Origin: Ifrita kowaldi
Lineage: Eukaryota > Chordata > Aves > Passeriformes > Cinclosomatidae
NCBI GenBank assembly: GCA_013398055.1
Contig: VZRS01003935.1
Location: forward strand, 186,001-250,000
DNA length: 64,000 bases
Direction of reading: 5' to 3'
In this document: positions 26,346 through 38,000 of the stretch, piece by piece
Position numbering within the stretch: position 1 is the stretch's first letter
How the letters are laid out: every line of letters starts with the position of its first letter
Position numbers and translations under genes: made by a program
Notes under the pieces: model-generated
What the model was told of the DNA's origin: nothing
What the model saw: the letters and a program-made list of their open reading frames with translations, nothing else
Database searches by the model: none

Positions 26346-29300
26346 GATAAAAAGCCATGCTCAAGTCTTCCTTGTTAAAGAAAAGGAAAGAAGAGAGAAG
26401 CTGCAATAGGTATTGCTGTAGAAACGAACCATTTACTGGTTAGAAAACTAAAATCACTTCAGGGCATGCCCTGCACTTCGTCCTCTGGGTGTGATCCCAC
26501 TGGGATCCTGCAGAGCTCTGGAAGTGCAGCAGTCGGAGCTCCAGCTGGGGATGTGCCACCACCATCAGGAACCTCACAGGTGGCGTGGAGGGAAATTTCT
26601 GGGTGGAATTCTGGCCCTCTTGACGTTGGCAGGTGTTTTGCAACTGGATGCCATGGAAACAAAATTTAATCCTCCTTATCCAGAAGAGAAGCTGGGAACC
26701 AAAATTAATACCCAGGTACAAAACTGTGCGAATTTTATACTTTTGGGTATCAGGGGATGTGCTCTTGGTCTGGAAGGTCACAGGATGAACCAGGAAAGGA
26801 AGTAATAGAAGAAAATTCAGTGGCAATTTCACTATTTTCCTGGTGTTCCAGAGAGGTAGGAAATTAGGATCAGTCATAATTTAAATGTACCTTGCTGGCA
26901 AGATTTACCAGAACTTTCCCACACCTGATATTGAGAGTATGTATCTGACAACTTTTACTCTCCTTAAAACAAAACAAAAGACGTCCAAGAGCAAACCTGG
27001 AAAGCTACATTTTGAAAACAAAGTTTTAAAAGAAACAAACAACTGGAAAAGATCTTTCAGAGGACACTTTGGTACTCTAAAATGCAGGACACCCTGTGCC
27101 CTTTCAATATTGCATATAAATGATGGAATTTGCTGCACCCCGGCATCATCGTGAAGGGTCTTCCTTCCTAGTCAGCAGAACATGACACTGGAAGGACACC
27201 AAAAGGAGCACTTACTTAAAAATTACAATTCTTATTTAGCCTGTTAAGTCTTACAGATAGGGGAAGACTAAATGGAATTCCTATTTTTTATATATATATA
27301 AGATGTATATACATATATATGAAAACAGATATTTTAGCAATCTCTATCACTTCTCAGGCCAATTAGAATAGGAATGTATTTAGGGATGCATAAAAAAATT
27401 ACATTTTCATTTAAGTAATAAAAATGGACAGTACAAACTTCCATTTCAGTCTTTGGTTTTATTTTTAGTCTAATATTTGTATTCCTGCACAGATACAAAG
27501 CATCAGCAAAAGCTGTCCTGGCCCTACAAAATACAAAAATTGTCTACAGTAATTTGCAAAGGTGTCTGAGCCCAGCATTCCTCACTGGACAGTTTGCTGA
27601 ATGTAACCTAGTGCTGCTCTTCCCAGAGGATCATAAATAATGTTTTCACTGGAAGTACAGGAGGCTTCTTGACTTTAAGACTCCCCCACATTCATATCAG
27701 GCTAATCTCTGTTCTGTATTCTTGTGTTACTTAAAATAAGTGAAAGCAAGCAACAACCGAGTTCCCAACTATGATTTCTGGCTGGTATTTTTCCCAGGAA
27801 TAAATTCAGGCAGTCAAATCCCAGCACTTCCCTCCAGTTCAATTTGTAAAAATACAATTTTATGCTCTCAGTGTTGGATTGCAGTTTCTTGGGATTTTAC
27901 CTATGCTTTGAACCATGATCAACAAATAATAAATTGATCTGCAGATACTATCAGTCTAACATGTTATAATAACTTTGGCTAATTATTTAAATTGATTGCA
28001 AACAATTTGGATGAGACTTTTTTATATGAATTTATTTTTAAATGATACATAATTATCTTAAAATGGGACAAGTGTTTAAACTGGCAAGCAAACTAATTGA
28101 GACAGATGTCTCAAAGCCATGATCTCTTGTCTAGGAGAGGAAATGCTAAAGTAAAACTGACAGTGGATGAAACTATAGGATTTGTAGAACTTATTTCTAC
28201 AGAGAGTCTGTAATATCTTAAAGTCAAATTAGTCAATCCATTTCAACCAAATATGCTCTTTCTAGGCTGAGTATGGATCCAAACCAGAAATCTGTGTTTC
28301 TGAAATGTTTGCTTTAAAAATTCTGATTCTCTATGCATTTTATGGACTTTGGGTAGAAGTGGATCAAAGATTCCATGGAGAGCAGTCCCAGCACCAGTGA
28401 TCCATAGGTGAAGCTGTGTTCTAGCCTTGATCAGGCTGTGTTGCAAGTATTGTGAAACTGCAATATTTGTTTTGAAAAGGCACAGATCCTGAGGCTCAAA
28501 AGCCTCAGCGACTTTTTTGTGATTAACAAATTATTTCTAGCACTGAAGCACTAACGTTATTTTTTTTCTGTATAAAACATGGGTTTACTTATTAATGGAA
28601 AATTATAATTAGACTGAGTTTTGTATTTTCTCTTTAGATACTTGTAGGGCAGAGGTGGCATTTAATCAGGGAAGAAAGAGACCAGAGTTTTCCATTCTTA
28701 ACCTACCAAGCAGTGGTGCTGCCCTGCAGAAATCTCTCACGTCTGCCATGTACCAGGCAACAGCAAATGAGCCCATGCTCTTCCTGCTCAGATGACCAGC
28801 TGGGTAACAGTTAATCCTGACATTTTAAATAGAACTGACAATTCAACAATAGTTGCTACAGCTGTGAGAGACTTCATTACGCCAGGGGACTGCATCTACA
28901 ATGCACAATGGAAGTGAATCTGGGGAGGATTTGAATAAAAAGGAGCTGAGCTGTTTGGAGGGGAAATGTGGAAGATTAAATGGAGTCAGGAGCACGAAGG
29001 CTGCCTTTGTGTAAACATGAACATAAGAAAAGAGGTTGTGGATGGAACTGAATTTCACCAGGGAGGTGGACTCCTCGTGCACAGCCTCTGTGGGACATCA
29101 GACCCGGATTTTGCCAGAGTGCAGCACAGCGTGAGGAAGATTCAGGCAGAGCTGTGGTACAGAGGAGCAGCACAGAAGGCCAAATAAACAAAGAGACTAT
29201 TGGACACCTAGAAGGAGCATGTTATAAATCTTTTTCCTTCATTTAATGGATCCTAGAAGAGAAATTCTCTGTTCAGCCTGATTTGTCAAGGCAGATTTCA

Positions 29301-30255
29301 ACCATGCTATATTGGCATCCGCAGAAAGCCCTTGCCTAGATGTTGGTTGATAACTAATATTAAAGAAAGGTGGGCAGACAGTAATGGGCTGCAGGACACA
29401 GGCTAAAAAACATAATTCAAAACTACATAAAAATCTGTATTAGGCTATTGGGTGAGCTGTGCAGTACCATGGTTGGTGTTGCATGATCCAGCCTAAGGAG
29501 AGATATATGAAACAAACCCACACTTAGAGTCCTTAGAAGGAAAGGAGCACATTAAATCACATCAAGGCCTCTGTGAGTTACTTCTCAAATGTTAACAGGC
29601 AGCTTGGTTAAAGAGCAGTGGCAACGCTAAGAGAGACAGATAATGTAATTGGCTAAAAATAATTTTACTGCCAGAATGGTCTTTTGAACTGCTTACTGTA
29701 GCTTCCTGGCAAGTTATTTGCAATTTCAGGCTGTGTTTAGCAAAGTTTCATTTGAAACAAAAAAAAAAAAAAGGCAGCTATAATCTTATGTGTCTGCTAA
29801 GAAATAGTACTAGCTGACAAGAGGAAAATATGACTTGGTCAGCAGTGTTACCAGCTTTTGATCTTTTGGAAAAACTTAGACTGGATGAAAAGAGAGGGAG
29901 TGTGTGAAAGGTGTCTGATGGTGTGTTGCTGGAGGGGCAAGGGATGAGTGGGCTGTGGTAGTTGTTTTTAAATTTTATTAATAAAACGTTTGCAAAAAGG
30001 ACTCGTGGGTCGATGATATCCTTCCTGAGCTAAAAGGAAGAAAGAAGAGAAGCCAGTCCCACCTGCAGCCCATCAGCTCCCATCACAGCTGTTGGGATAA
30101 GAGGGATACAGGGTTGTAATCCCAGGTGAGATGCTGAAGATGAGACCCTTGGAAGCATCACAGTGGCCTGGCTTCAAAATTGGTGGTGCACCACCAGCCC
30201 TGGAATTGCTTCACCCATCTGGCACGGTGTTTGCTCCCCTAAAGCCGCAAAAAAA

Positions 30256-30330
30256 TCATAGAATGATGTGGGTTGGAAGGGACCTTGAAGATCCTCCAGT
30301 TCCAGCCTCCCTACTATGGGCAGAGACTGG
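30256..30330 (-). mobile_element. CR1 LINE 3' end fragment
   Basis: TCATAGAATGATGTGGGTTG followed by GAAGGGACCTTGAAGATCCT and CCAGTTCCAGCCTCCCTACT is the complement of the CR1 3' terminus. Only about 75 bp are retained. Confidence 0.92.
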
Positions 30331-33300
30331 GGGGCCATGGTGCCCTCTGGTTCCTGAGAAATAATCTCAGTTTTCTCAGAAATAATCTGAGACATAATTT
30401 TGGATCAGACAGGACTATGCTTTAATTAGGCACAGCAGTATTGTTTGAAAAACCTGGCAACACACTGGCCATGGCTGATATTAAGAGAACCCAAAAAATT
30501 ATGAGAGAGGCACTCAGATATGGCTTTTTTTTTCATTGTTCTTTATGCAAACCAGTGCCTTCAGAGAGTAGCTGTGCTGTTTGTTTATTATTGTTATTAG
30601 CTTTTATTAGATTCAATGCAACTTACCTCAGAATCCCTCTGTGTTTCAGTTTCTGTTTTGACACCATTATTTGTACTGAGGAAAATTTCAATATATTGTA
30701 GAAATTATTATAAAGTAAATTACTGTAGGATAAATTATTAAAATTTCTTATATAATATTTTAATAAATAATGACCAAATGTTGAAAACATATTAAATGTA
30801 GATATTTCTGTAGCTGACTGAGGGGAGAGCAAGCAATTTTAGCAGCTATGAAAAGTTTATATCAGTGGTACCTATAGGAAAATTGAGGATTTTTTTAAAT
30901 ACAAACTAAGCAATACCTTGATTCAGACACAGTTTTGAGGTGAGGATCTGTAGCAGTTCTAGCAGTTGGTTGACACTGCATCTATCTACCACAGTAGCTA
31001 AAACAATTCCTTTCTATAAATGTGAAAATACTGTGGAGCTGAATGATATTTGTTTGCTGCGCAATTAAATTGTTAAGGTCAACACTTCAATTACCATCAT
31101 TAGCCCTTAGCCTGAACACCCCACTGAGAGGGATGGAATCAGTTTACAACCACACAGAGAGCCCTGGCTTCAGGCTCTCTGAAGAGCCGGGCGTAATTCC
31201 CTGTGCTGGTCTCCTGTTCACACAATGTCTGGAAGGTTGCTTCCATCCCCAAACAGGCTGGAAATGATGGTTTAGCTCCCAGTACAGCCCCACTTTTTCC
31301 CACTGCAAGCCAATTTCAATAATTTCAGGTGCTGAGAGCTGTGATGACTGCTTGCATTCACTGCATTTCTTCAAGCGAGACCCACATCCTCCTGTCGCCA
31401 ACTTCTGCCCCACTCTCCCTGGAAGCTTTCTCACCATTCCTCTCCTGTACTCTCTGCTCCCAAACCTTCTTTGCTTCCACATCTTGTTGCACATGTGCCA
31501 CACCAGAGCCCTGTCCTGCTTCAGAGCCCTGTGAGGCAGCTGCTCTGGTACAGGACCTGCTTCATCTGCCGAGGGGAGCGGGGGTGTGACAGACACATAG
31601 CCAGGAATTTTGGTCTCTTTTTTGCCCTGAGCCACTGCCCCTCCCCTGTTCCACGCTGGCATTTCCATGACCATGTCCCCTGGTGGAACAACACACTGGT
31701 GACAAGGACGATACTGAAGGTGGGGAGAACAGCCAGCTGAGAAAGGGGAAGGTGGCACATTCAAAGCAGAGCTGGCAGTTTTGTAAAGCTGACACCAGCA
31801 GTGCAAATGCCCAGACAGATTACCCAATACACCTCAAAGGTTTCATCAGGAGAAGGTAAGAAACTCTGGTTTCAAGAATGGAAAATTTGCAGCAGTTCTG
31901 TCCTGTGTGGGGAGATAGTTCAACCTCGAAAGCAGATTTTTGTAGGGTACCTCACATTTGTGCATCGACTCTGAAGTTATTCCCTGACTCACATCCAGTC
32001 TAAATGCTCTTCCCAGTCATGCAGGTGTCATCCACACAGGAGCCAGAGGGTGGATGGATGCACTGAAATCTCCTTGAGCCTGCAGGCAGAGCTGTACAGG
32101 GGTCTCAGGGGGGCTGCAAACCCTCTTCATCCAGGATGTCTGACACTCTCCCTCTTCTTTCTCCGTAGCTTTTCTTTTGTACTTCCCCTTCTGCAGAGGT
32201 GGGGTGAGAACAGGCTGCCTACACTTTGTGTGCATTTTACCAGTGCTGGACTGGGCCTTTTGGGAGATTTAACCACATTATCATTGCAGCCAGCTCTTTG
32301 TTTTGTCAGGTCAATAATCCAGATCGTGGGGTGAAGAGATGCCCAGCATGAACCCCTGGGATTCTAGCTGGCCTCCTCACTCCAGCTCAGAGCTGACCAT
32401 GGATGAACAGCGTGGGTGTCTCCACAACGTGCTTCCAACTCCTGCATAACCCCAGCCCCTGTTCCCAGGGAAGGGGGAACTGATTGTAGCTCAGAATTAC
32501 ACTCCAAGCACTGCATTGGCAGGCCTGCTAGTGTGGAGTATCAAATTAAAAGTGACAATAACTTTTTTTTTCTTTCTCTCTTTACTTTATGAGCATTTTT
32601 CTCATTTTTAAGTCTGGCAAAACTGATGCAGAGAAAAGATCACTTATACAATATCACTCATCCAGCGAGTATGAGTCAAAATACAGACTAAGGTGCCTGA
32701 ACCCCTTTATAAGCAGCTTCTGTCTCATATTTTGGCCTGACTTAGCATCATCTCACATCCCAAGGACTTTTAAGTGTATACTGTCTTCAGCAATGCATGA
32801 CAGTGACTGCATGACATTTCCCAGACTCCTGAAAACTTAATGCAGGAATCTAGTAGTGATTCTGATGTGCTTTTATGTGCACATCAAATCAAACCTCACC
32901 TAAGTACACAGGCACATTACAATGTCAGCTTTATCCCCATCATAACTCTGTTGGCTTTAACGGAGCGGCACCAGAAACAAGGTTTGGCTGTGAAATGTTA
33001 AAGTAAGTTTCAGAAACAGGCTTTTCAGCCCATGTGCAACTATATTCCACAGTGGCAAGAGTACATTATGCAGCCAGTGAATGAAATAGAAACACTGACA
33101 GTTTGAGTGAGATGTTGAAGAAAGTAGTTTTTTCTTCATGTGTTGAAGGAAAATGAACCGGCCGTGTTTAAATATGTGGCCAAGCACGTGTGATGAGCAA
33201 CATATAAAATGGCTCAAAAAAAATATCCAGGACATTTTCACCATTTCTGGGAGCCATGCTTTCAGACCAGAATCCACACTAAATCCAGGTGGTGGGATTT

Positions 33301-33366
33301 TTTGGTTTGGCTTTTTAAAAAAATTTAAATCCATCTCAGGTTTATCAAAACATGGCAGAAAAAAAA
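30331..33366. other. Non-genic sequence with one long minus-strand open frame
   Basis: No gene supported. The minus-strand frame 31144-31827 (227 codons) is the longest uninterrupted frame without N in the window, but it opens at TTG, has its first ATG only about 50 codons in, and shows no domain I recognise. A GC-richer base composition explains part of its length. Confidence 0.45.
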
Positions 33367-33508
33367 TCCTGTCCACAGCATTTTTCCCTGTGGGGAAGGT
33401 CACGGTGGCAGAAATTTCACAAGGACAACTGGCATCATCCTGTCCACAGCATTTTTCCCTGTGGTAGAGGTCACGATGGCAGAAGTTTCACAAGGACAAC
33501 TGGCACCA
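33367..33508 (+). repeat. 71-bp tandem duplication, two copies
   Basis: Units 33367-33437 and 33438-33508 both start TCCTGTCCACAGCATTTTTC and end with CACAAGGACAACTGGCA. They differ at about half a dozen positions, so the duplication is not an assembly stutter. Confidence 0.97.
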
Positions 33509-34003
33509 GCAGATTTCCACCTTTCAATTGGTTTGGGGCCAAAATAGTAATTGATTTTTCACTTTCTGCTGGCGATTGTAAATAGCAATAGTGTCTTTTT
33601 TTTTTTGCAAGTTTTTTTTACTGGTATGGCACTAATCAGCTACAACAAAATGACTTCTGATCAAATTTTAATTTCTTCATCTTTTCATTAAATGTAATAA
33701 TTTATATTTGGCACATTCAATAAAATTTGAACTCAGATAAGCTATCTTCAATGAAAATTAAATAAATGACAAAGCAGATCGGAGGATTTCTTGAGTACTA
33801 GTATGAGTAGTAAAAGCATAGAAAATTGGTAAATGAGAATTCAATTCCTCTATTTAAATGCCTAAAGTGAAAAAGGTAAACAAAAATATATTTGACAGTG
33901 AGTATGTCCAGTGGGAACATTTCCATGTATTTTACTTTATAGTGGCTAAACATTAAGTCAAGCCTTTAACTTGAATTTAATGTATTAAAGCAATAACAAT
34001 CAA
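33509..34003. other. Non-genic AT-rich sequence
   Basis: Includes a short T-run at about 33596-33607. Nothing else recognisable. Confidence 0.6.
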
Positions 34004-34118
34004 GGCACAAGGCATTTCCTGGGAATTAATGACTGACTGGGAAAGTTGATGGGCCAACGTGAAGCTGAGGGCCATTAACCTCAGCTAGTCATTAATTTCC
34101 CTGAAAATTCCCTGTGCT
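34004..34118. repeat. Long imperfect hairpin (palindrome), about 115 nt
   Basis: The 5' arm 34004-34055 pairs with 34069-34118 around a 13-nt loop (34056-34068). Paired blocks include CACA with TGTG, ATTT with AAAT, GGGAATTAAT with ATTAATTTCCC (one bulged T), GACT with AGTC, and GTTGATGG with CCATTAAC. Few mismatches, so either strand could fold. It resembles a miniature inverted-repeat element or a pre-miRNA-like stem; neither family was recognised. Confidence 0.8.
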
Positions 34119-34239
34119 GAAGTTGTTAGTGCTTTTCATAATCTTCTTATCTCTTAAGTGTAAATATAAACATTTTCCCTCACGTCCAAGAAATTTTTAA
34201 GAATAATCCATAGGCTGGAGCTACCGGCAGCAACGTGGC

Positions 34240-34279
34240 TCCAGATGTCCCTTCCAACCCCAACCACTCTGTGACTCTG
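34240..34279 (+). mobile_element. CR1 LINE terminal fragment (about 40 bp)
   Basis: CCAGATGTCCCTTCCAACCC followed by CAACCACTCTGTGACTCTG is the diverged last part of a sense CR1 3' end. Too short to be certain. Confidence 0.65.
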
Positions 34280-34797
34280 GGAAAACAGAGTGTTTTGACC
34301 ACAGAAAAGATTCTCTTAGGAAATCCTTATGAATTTGCCCAATCCCCAACATTTCCTAAAGGGCCTGCATGGCAACAGACTCATGAAATCGGATCCTAAG
34401 ATATCTCATGGAGTATGAAACCACAAAGGGCAGCTGTGATCCTTTATTCTGATGACCTTGTGTTCCTATGTACATGCACCTTACCAGGTCATCCTAGTGC
34501 ATTATTAGTTCTTATTAATAAAGTTCATTGCAGTAATACCTCAGGGTCCTTGGGGAGTGGCTTCCTGTTGTGTTGAGGGAACGGAACAGACCTCCAGACA
34601 TTCCTATGGCATCCACAACCTCACTTTTCCCACTCTGCTTGGAACAATAAATAGATGTTCCACAACAACCCTAAGGAACAGAAATGGTGATGGCATTCTT
34701 TGTCTGGCTTTCATTTTTTGCCCTTGATGGTATTGATTTAACCTTTATGAAAATTAATCTCTGGAGAGGGACAGAGCCTGAAGATTTTATTTTTAAG

Positions 34798-34832
34798 ACT
34801 TGCAATTTGCAAGAACAATTGCAAGTTCTTGC
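34798..34832. repeat. Two overlapping, mutually exclusive hairpins
   Basis: ACTTGCAATT (34798-34807) pairs perfectly with AATTGCAAGT (34817-34826). GCAAGAAC (34809-34816) pairs perfectly with GTTCTTGC (34825-34832). The two stems share bases and cannot form together. Probably coincidental in AT-rich DNA. Confidence 0.6.
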
Positions 34833-34840
34833 TCTTCCTC

Positions 34841-35007
34841 TTTGTTTTGTTTTATTTGGGGGTTTTTTCAGGGTTTTTTTAGTTGTGTTTTGTTTGGGGC
34901 TTTTTTGTAGGGGGCTTTTTCTGAGTTTTTTGTTTGGGGTTTTTTGCTGTGGTTTTTTTTTTTTGGTTTGGGGGTTTTTTTTGGTTTTTTTTTTTTTGGT
35001 GTGTGGA
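34841..35007 (+). repeat. T-run/G-run low-complexity tract
   Basis: About 165 bases of T-runs (5-13) alternating with G-runs (2-5), including at least five G-runs of three or more on the plus strand. The apparent Phe/Gly-rich membrane-like open frames here are translations of this tract, not proteins. Confidence 0.9.
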
Positions 35008-38000
35008 TTAATTTCTTATTTGATGAAGAGGTTATTAGTCAGTGCCTTGTAACTCGGTCAACCTGCTTTCAGGAGTCATTAATTCATCTTATAATTGGCA
35101 ATAAAATGTGCCATCTCATACCGTAGCCTGCTTAGAAATCAGTCATTGCTATCAACAAATGAAAACTCAGCATGTGGAAGTGTTGAAAAAAGATGCTGAA
35201 CCACGTGTAGAGAATTTTATTCGTCCTGATATTTTTGTGCACCTGTGAAGTAATTGGGACATGTGAGCCCGTGATTAAATGTAGGTAGGAAAGTAACTCC
35301 AACCCTGTATTAGACCTAGTGATGAAATTACTCACTACATGAGGAATAACCTCTGTATTAACAGATTTGAGATACACCCCTTCAGCATGGAAAAGTAAAG
35401 AAAAAAAATCCATGATTGGGAAAATCCTCTTAAATCTGAAGTCCAGCTTCTGTTTAGGTAGCATTGCTGCACAATTTTCCATAGCTGTCGATTTTCTTCA
35501 CGGATGCAGCTCTCAAAGTAAGCAGGGAAATGGAATGCAGCCCTGGCTTGACCTGATCAGAAGCAAAATAAGAGATATCACCTCCCTGTGTGCCCTGTCC
35601 TGACTGTGATAGGATAAAGGAAGTCTGAAGAGGATCCTAAACCAAAAGTACTTCATTCAGCAGACTGTGGGGAAACCGTGACCCAAGTCACAATCCGAAC
35701 TTCGTGGCTGATTCTTCCTTCTTGAACGGGCTACATTAAAACTTAAAACCCAGTAAATGAGGTTGAATTGACAGAGGGGAAAAGACAATTCAGATATATA
35801 CTGTGTTGCCTCAAACAGTGGCAAATTATCCAGTAGGAAACTATAGGAAGCTGTATCAGTCCCTTTACTTTTTGGCAAAACACCATATATTTGACAAAAC
35901 CGCTTCCACTAACTGAAACAATTGCTGGTGAGGAGGCTGTATTTTATCATTTGAAATGCCACCCCAGCTGTAAGAGCTCTATTAGATTGTCTGACTCATT
36001 GTTTTATATTTATTCTTATCACTTAGGTGCATCAGATACTCATATCTTGGAAGGTGTCTCTTCAATAGCTGTTTAGTACTCACACAAGCGATAACACTGC
36101 CCTGGAGTTAACTCAATTTCACAACCTGGGAGTTCAGAGCATTATCATGGAAGGATCTGGGAGTTTATTTATGTCAAATTGACCCATAATTAAGCTTGGC
36201 ACTTGCATATATAAAATTTGTGATTTCTCTAGTGCTTTCTCTCCAAGATGTTCTACAATTCTTCCTTAGGCAGTCAGTCATCTGGTTATCCTATTCATTG
36301 CTGTTACAAACTCCTCACTTTATAAACTTATACATTGCATGGGCAGTCAGAGACAGAGCCCTTAGAAATAAATCTTAAGAATATATTCTAAAGAGATCCA
36401 AACTACTGGAAGATGAACAGTCCACAAGTTGCAATGTTACAAGCCAAAATGACTGCAAGGAACAGGAAGAGGGGCCCTGGAACTTTTCCTCCTGTGGAGT
36501 TGTGGAGTGGTTGAGGAAGTGTAACCAGGCAGAAAGAGATGTTTGCAGAGAATTGCAGTGACTCATTAGTGTGGCAGCTATTTGGTTAACCAATTAAGAA
36601 ATTATATTGATTTACACAGCAGTTTTTAGAAATGCATGTCAGTTTTATTGCAAATGCTTTTAATAACCATTGGTGTCTCTAAATGGGTTTGGTCCAGGGA
36701 AATGGTTGCATTAGAAAACAGATTAATAAATGGCTTCGACGGTTGATGTGGACAAAAAAGGATATATTTCCCAGGGAGTTATGTGGTCATGGACATCTAA
36801 TTTGTAGACCCATATTAGCTATGATCCGTTTAAAAGTAGATTAAAAATCGTAATGATTTCCCAATCTGTTGGAACTGAGCTCTTTTATTTTAGATGAAAA
36901 ATACCGCTTTTTTACACCTGTATTGGAATCTAAATGTAAACTTTATTGCTTTTTGGCTTCTCCTTGAAGAGGGTTTCAGCAAACCCATGTATTTCTCTGG
37001 GGGGAAAAAAAGTGACTTGAGATCTACTGAAATCCACTTGGAAAAGAACATGGGCAGGGGTTGAGCAGACCTATGGTGAAGACCATTCCAAGAAATAAGA
37101 CTGATTCTACTACATGTGTTTAGTTTACAAGCGGCACTGATCATGAACCTGCTACACAGATGGCAAGGGAAATACTTTAAAGCACAGTAGATGAAGTAGG
37201 AGAGTTTTACTAAATGGTTGTGTTTCCATGGAATTGACACTCAAGCCTTGCTTTGCTCGTGCTAGATGGTTGCTGGCATGATCATAATCATTGAGTAGAG
37301 ACCAGAAATAGTTGGTAATGACGAAACTGATGTGAAGAAAAATCTCGTTTTCTTGTCCTGATGACTGGAGATTTTGTAACTCTGAAAAAACGAGTTTGGC
37401 GTGATTGTAACACCATCAAATTGAAACTGCCTGTTTCCTTAAAATATTGTCCAGCTTTTTTTAACATTTTATGACTGAACATAACTCTCAGCTATTCTTT
37501 TTTTCCAAAGAAGGAGAAAAAGGCTCTTGATGATCCTATTAATAGAAGGATGATAATTTAACCTGGGAGGAGAGATGTAATGTGAGGAAATTGGTTGTTG
37601 TTATAGGCAACTGTTATGCATTCCCAATGACTTCAGATAAAGCAGTTCTTCGAGGGAGCACTTGTTCTAGGGGAGCTGATCAGCTGCCTCCTGGGTTTTC
37701 TGGCTTGGCTGGATACAGAGCCTTTGTAGTTCCATTTGCTTGGATGCAGGATTATATGCAGGATTATAGCATTTCCTTACCCTTGCAGAGGTCTGGCCAC
37801 ACTTGTCCCACTACCACCAGGAGCAGTTCCTTCCCACTGCCAGCTCATTTCCTTTGCTCTTCTGAATCCCATGTCAAAGAACTTAATCTCCTCTCCAATT
37901 CTGAAGTTCTCTGGTGTAAATTTCAGTGCTCACTGGCTAATGAATGCCTCTAAGCAGATGTTAAAACTAAATTAATTGTTTTAACTAGAACTGCATTTTT

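Larger units (their letters stand above)
23365..30255. other. Non-genic sequence with microsatellites
   Basis: No gene supported. Contains the TA and AAT microsatellites listed separately and a TA-rich patch at 27288-27322. The frame at 26440-26877 (minus, 145 codons) and those around 28843-29191 have no recognisable domain. The stretch 24150-24750 is repeat-free and of mixed composition, so it could be regulatory, but this is not demonstrable here. Confidence 0.5.

Noticed and set aside
26440..26877. 145-codon minus-strand frame
   Set aside because: No domain or splice context. Overlapping plus-strand frames of similar length indicate a stop-poor patch rather than a gene.
34684..35052. Phe/Gly-rich membrane-like protein
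   Set aside because: Translation of the T-run/G-run low-complexity tract.
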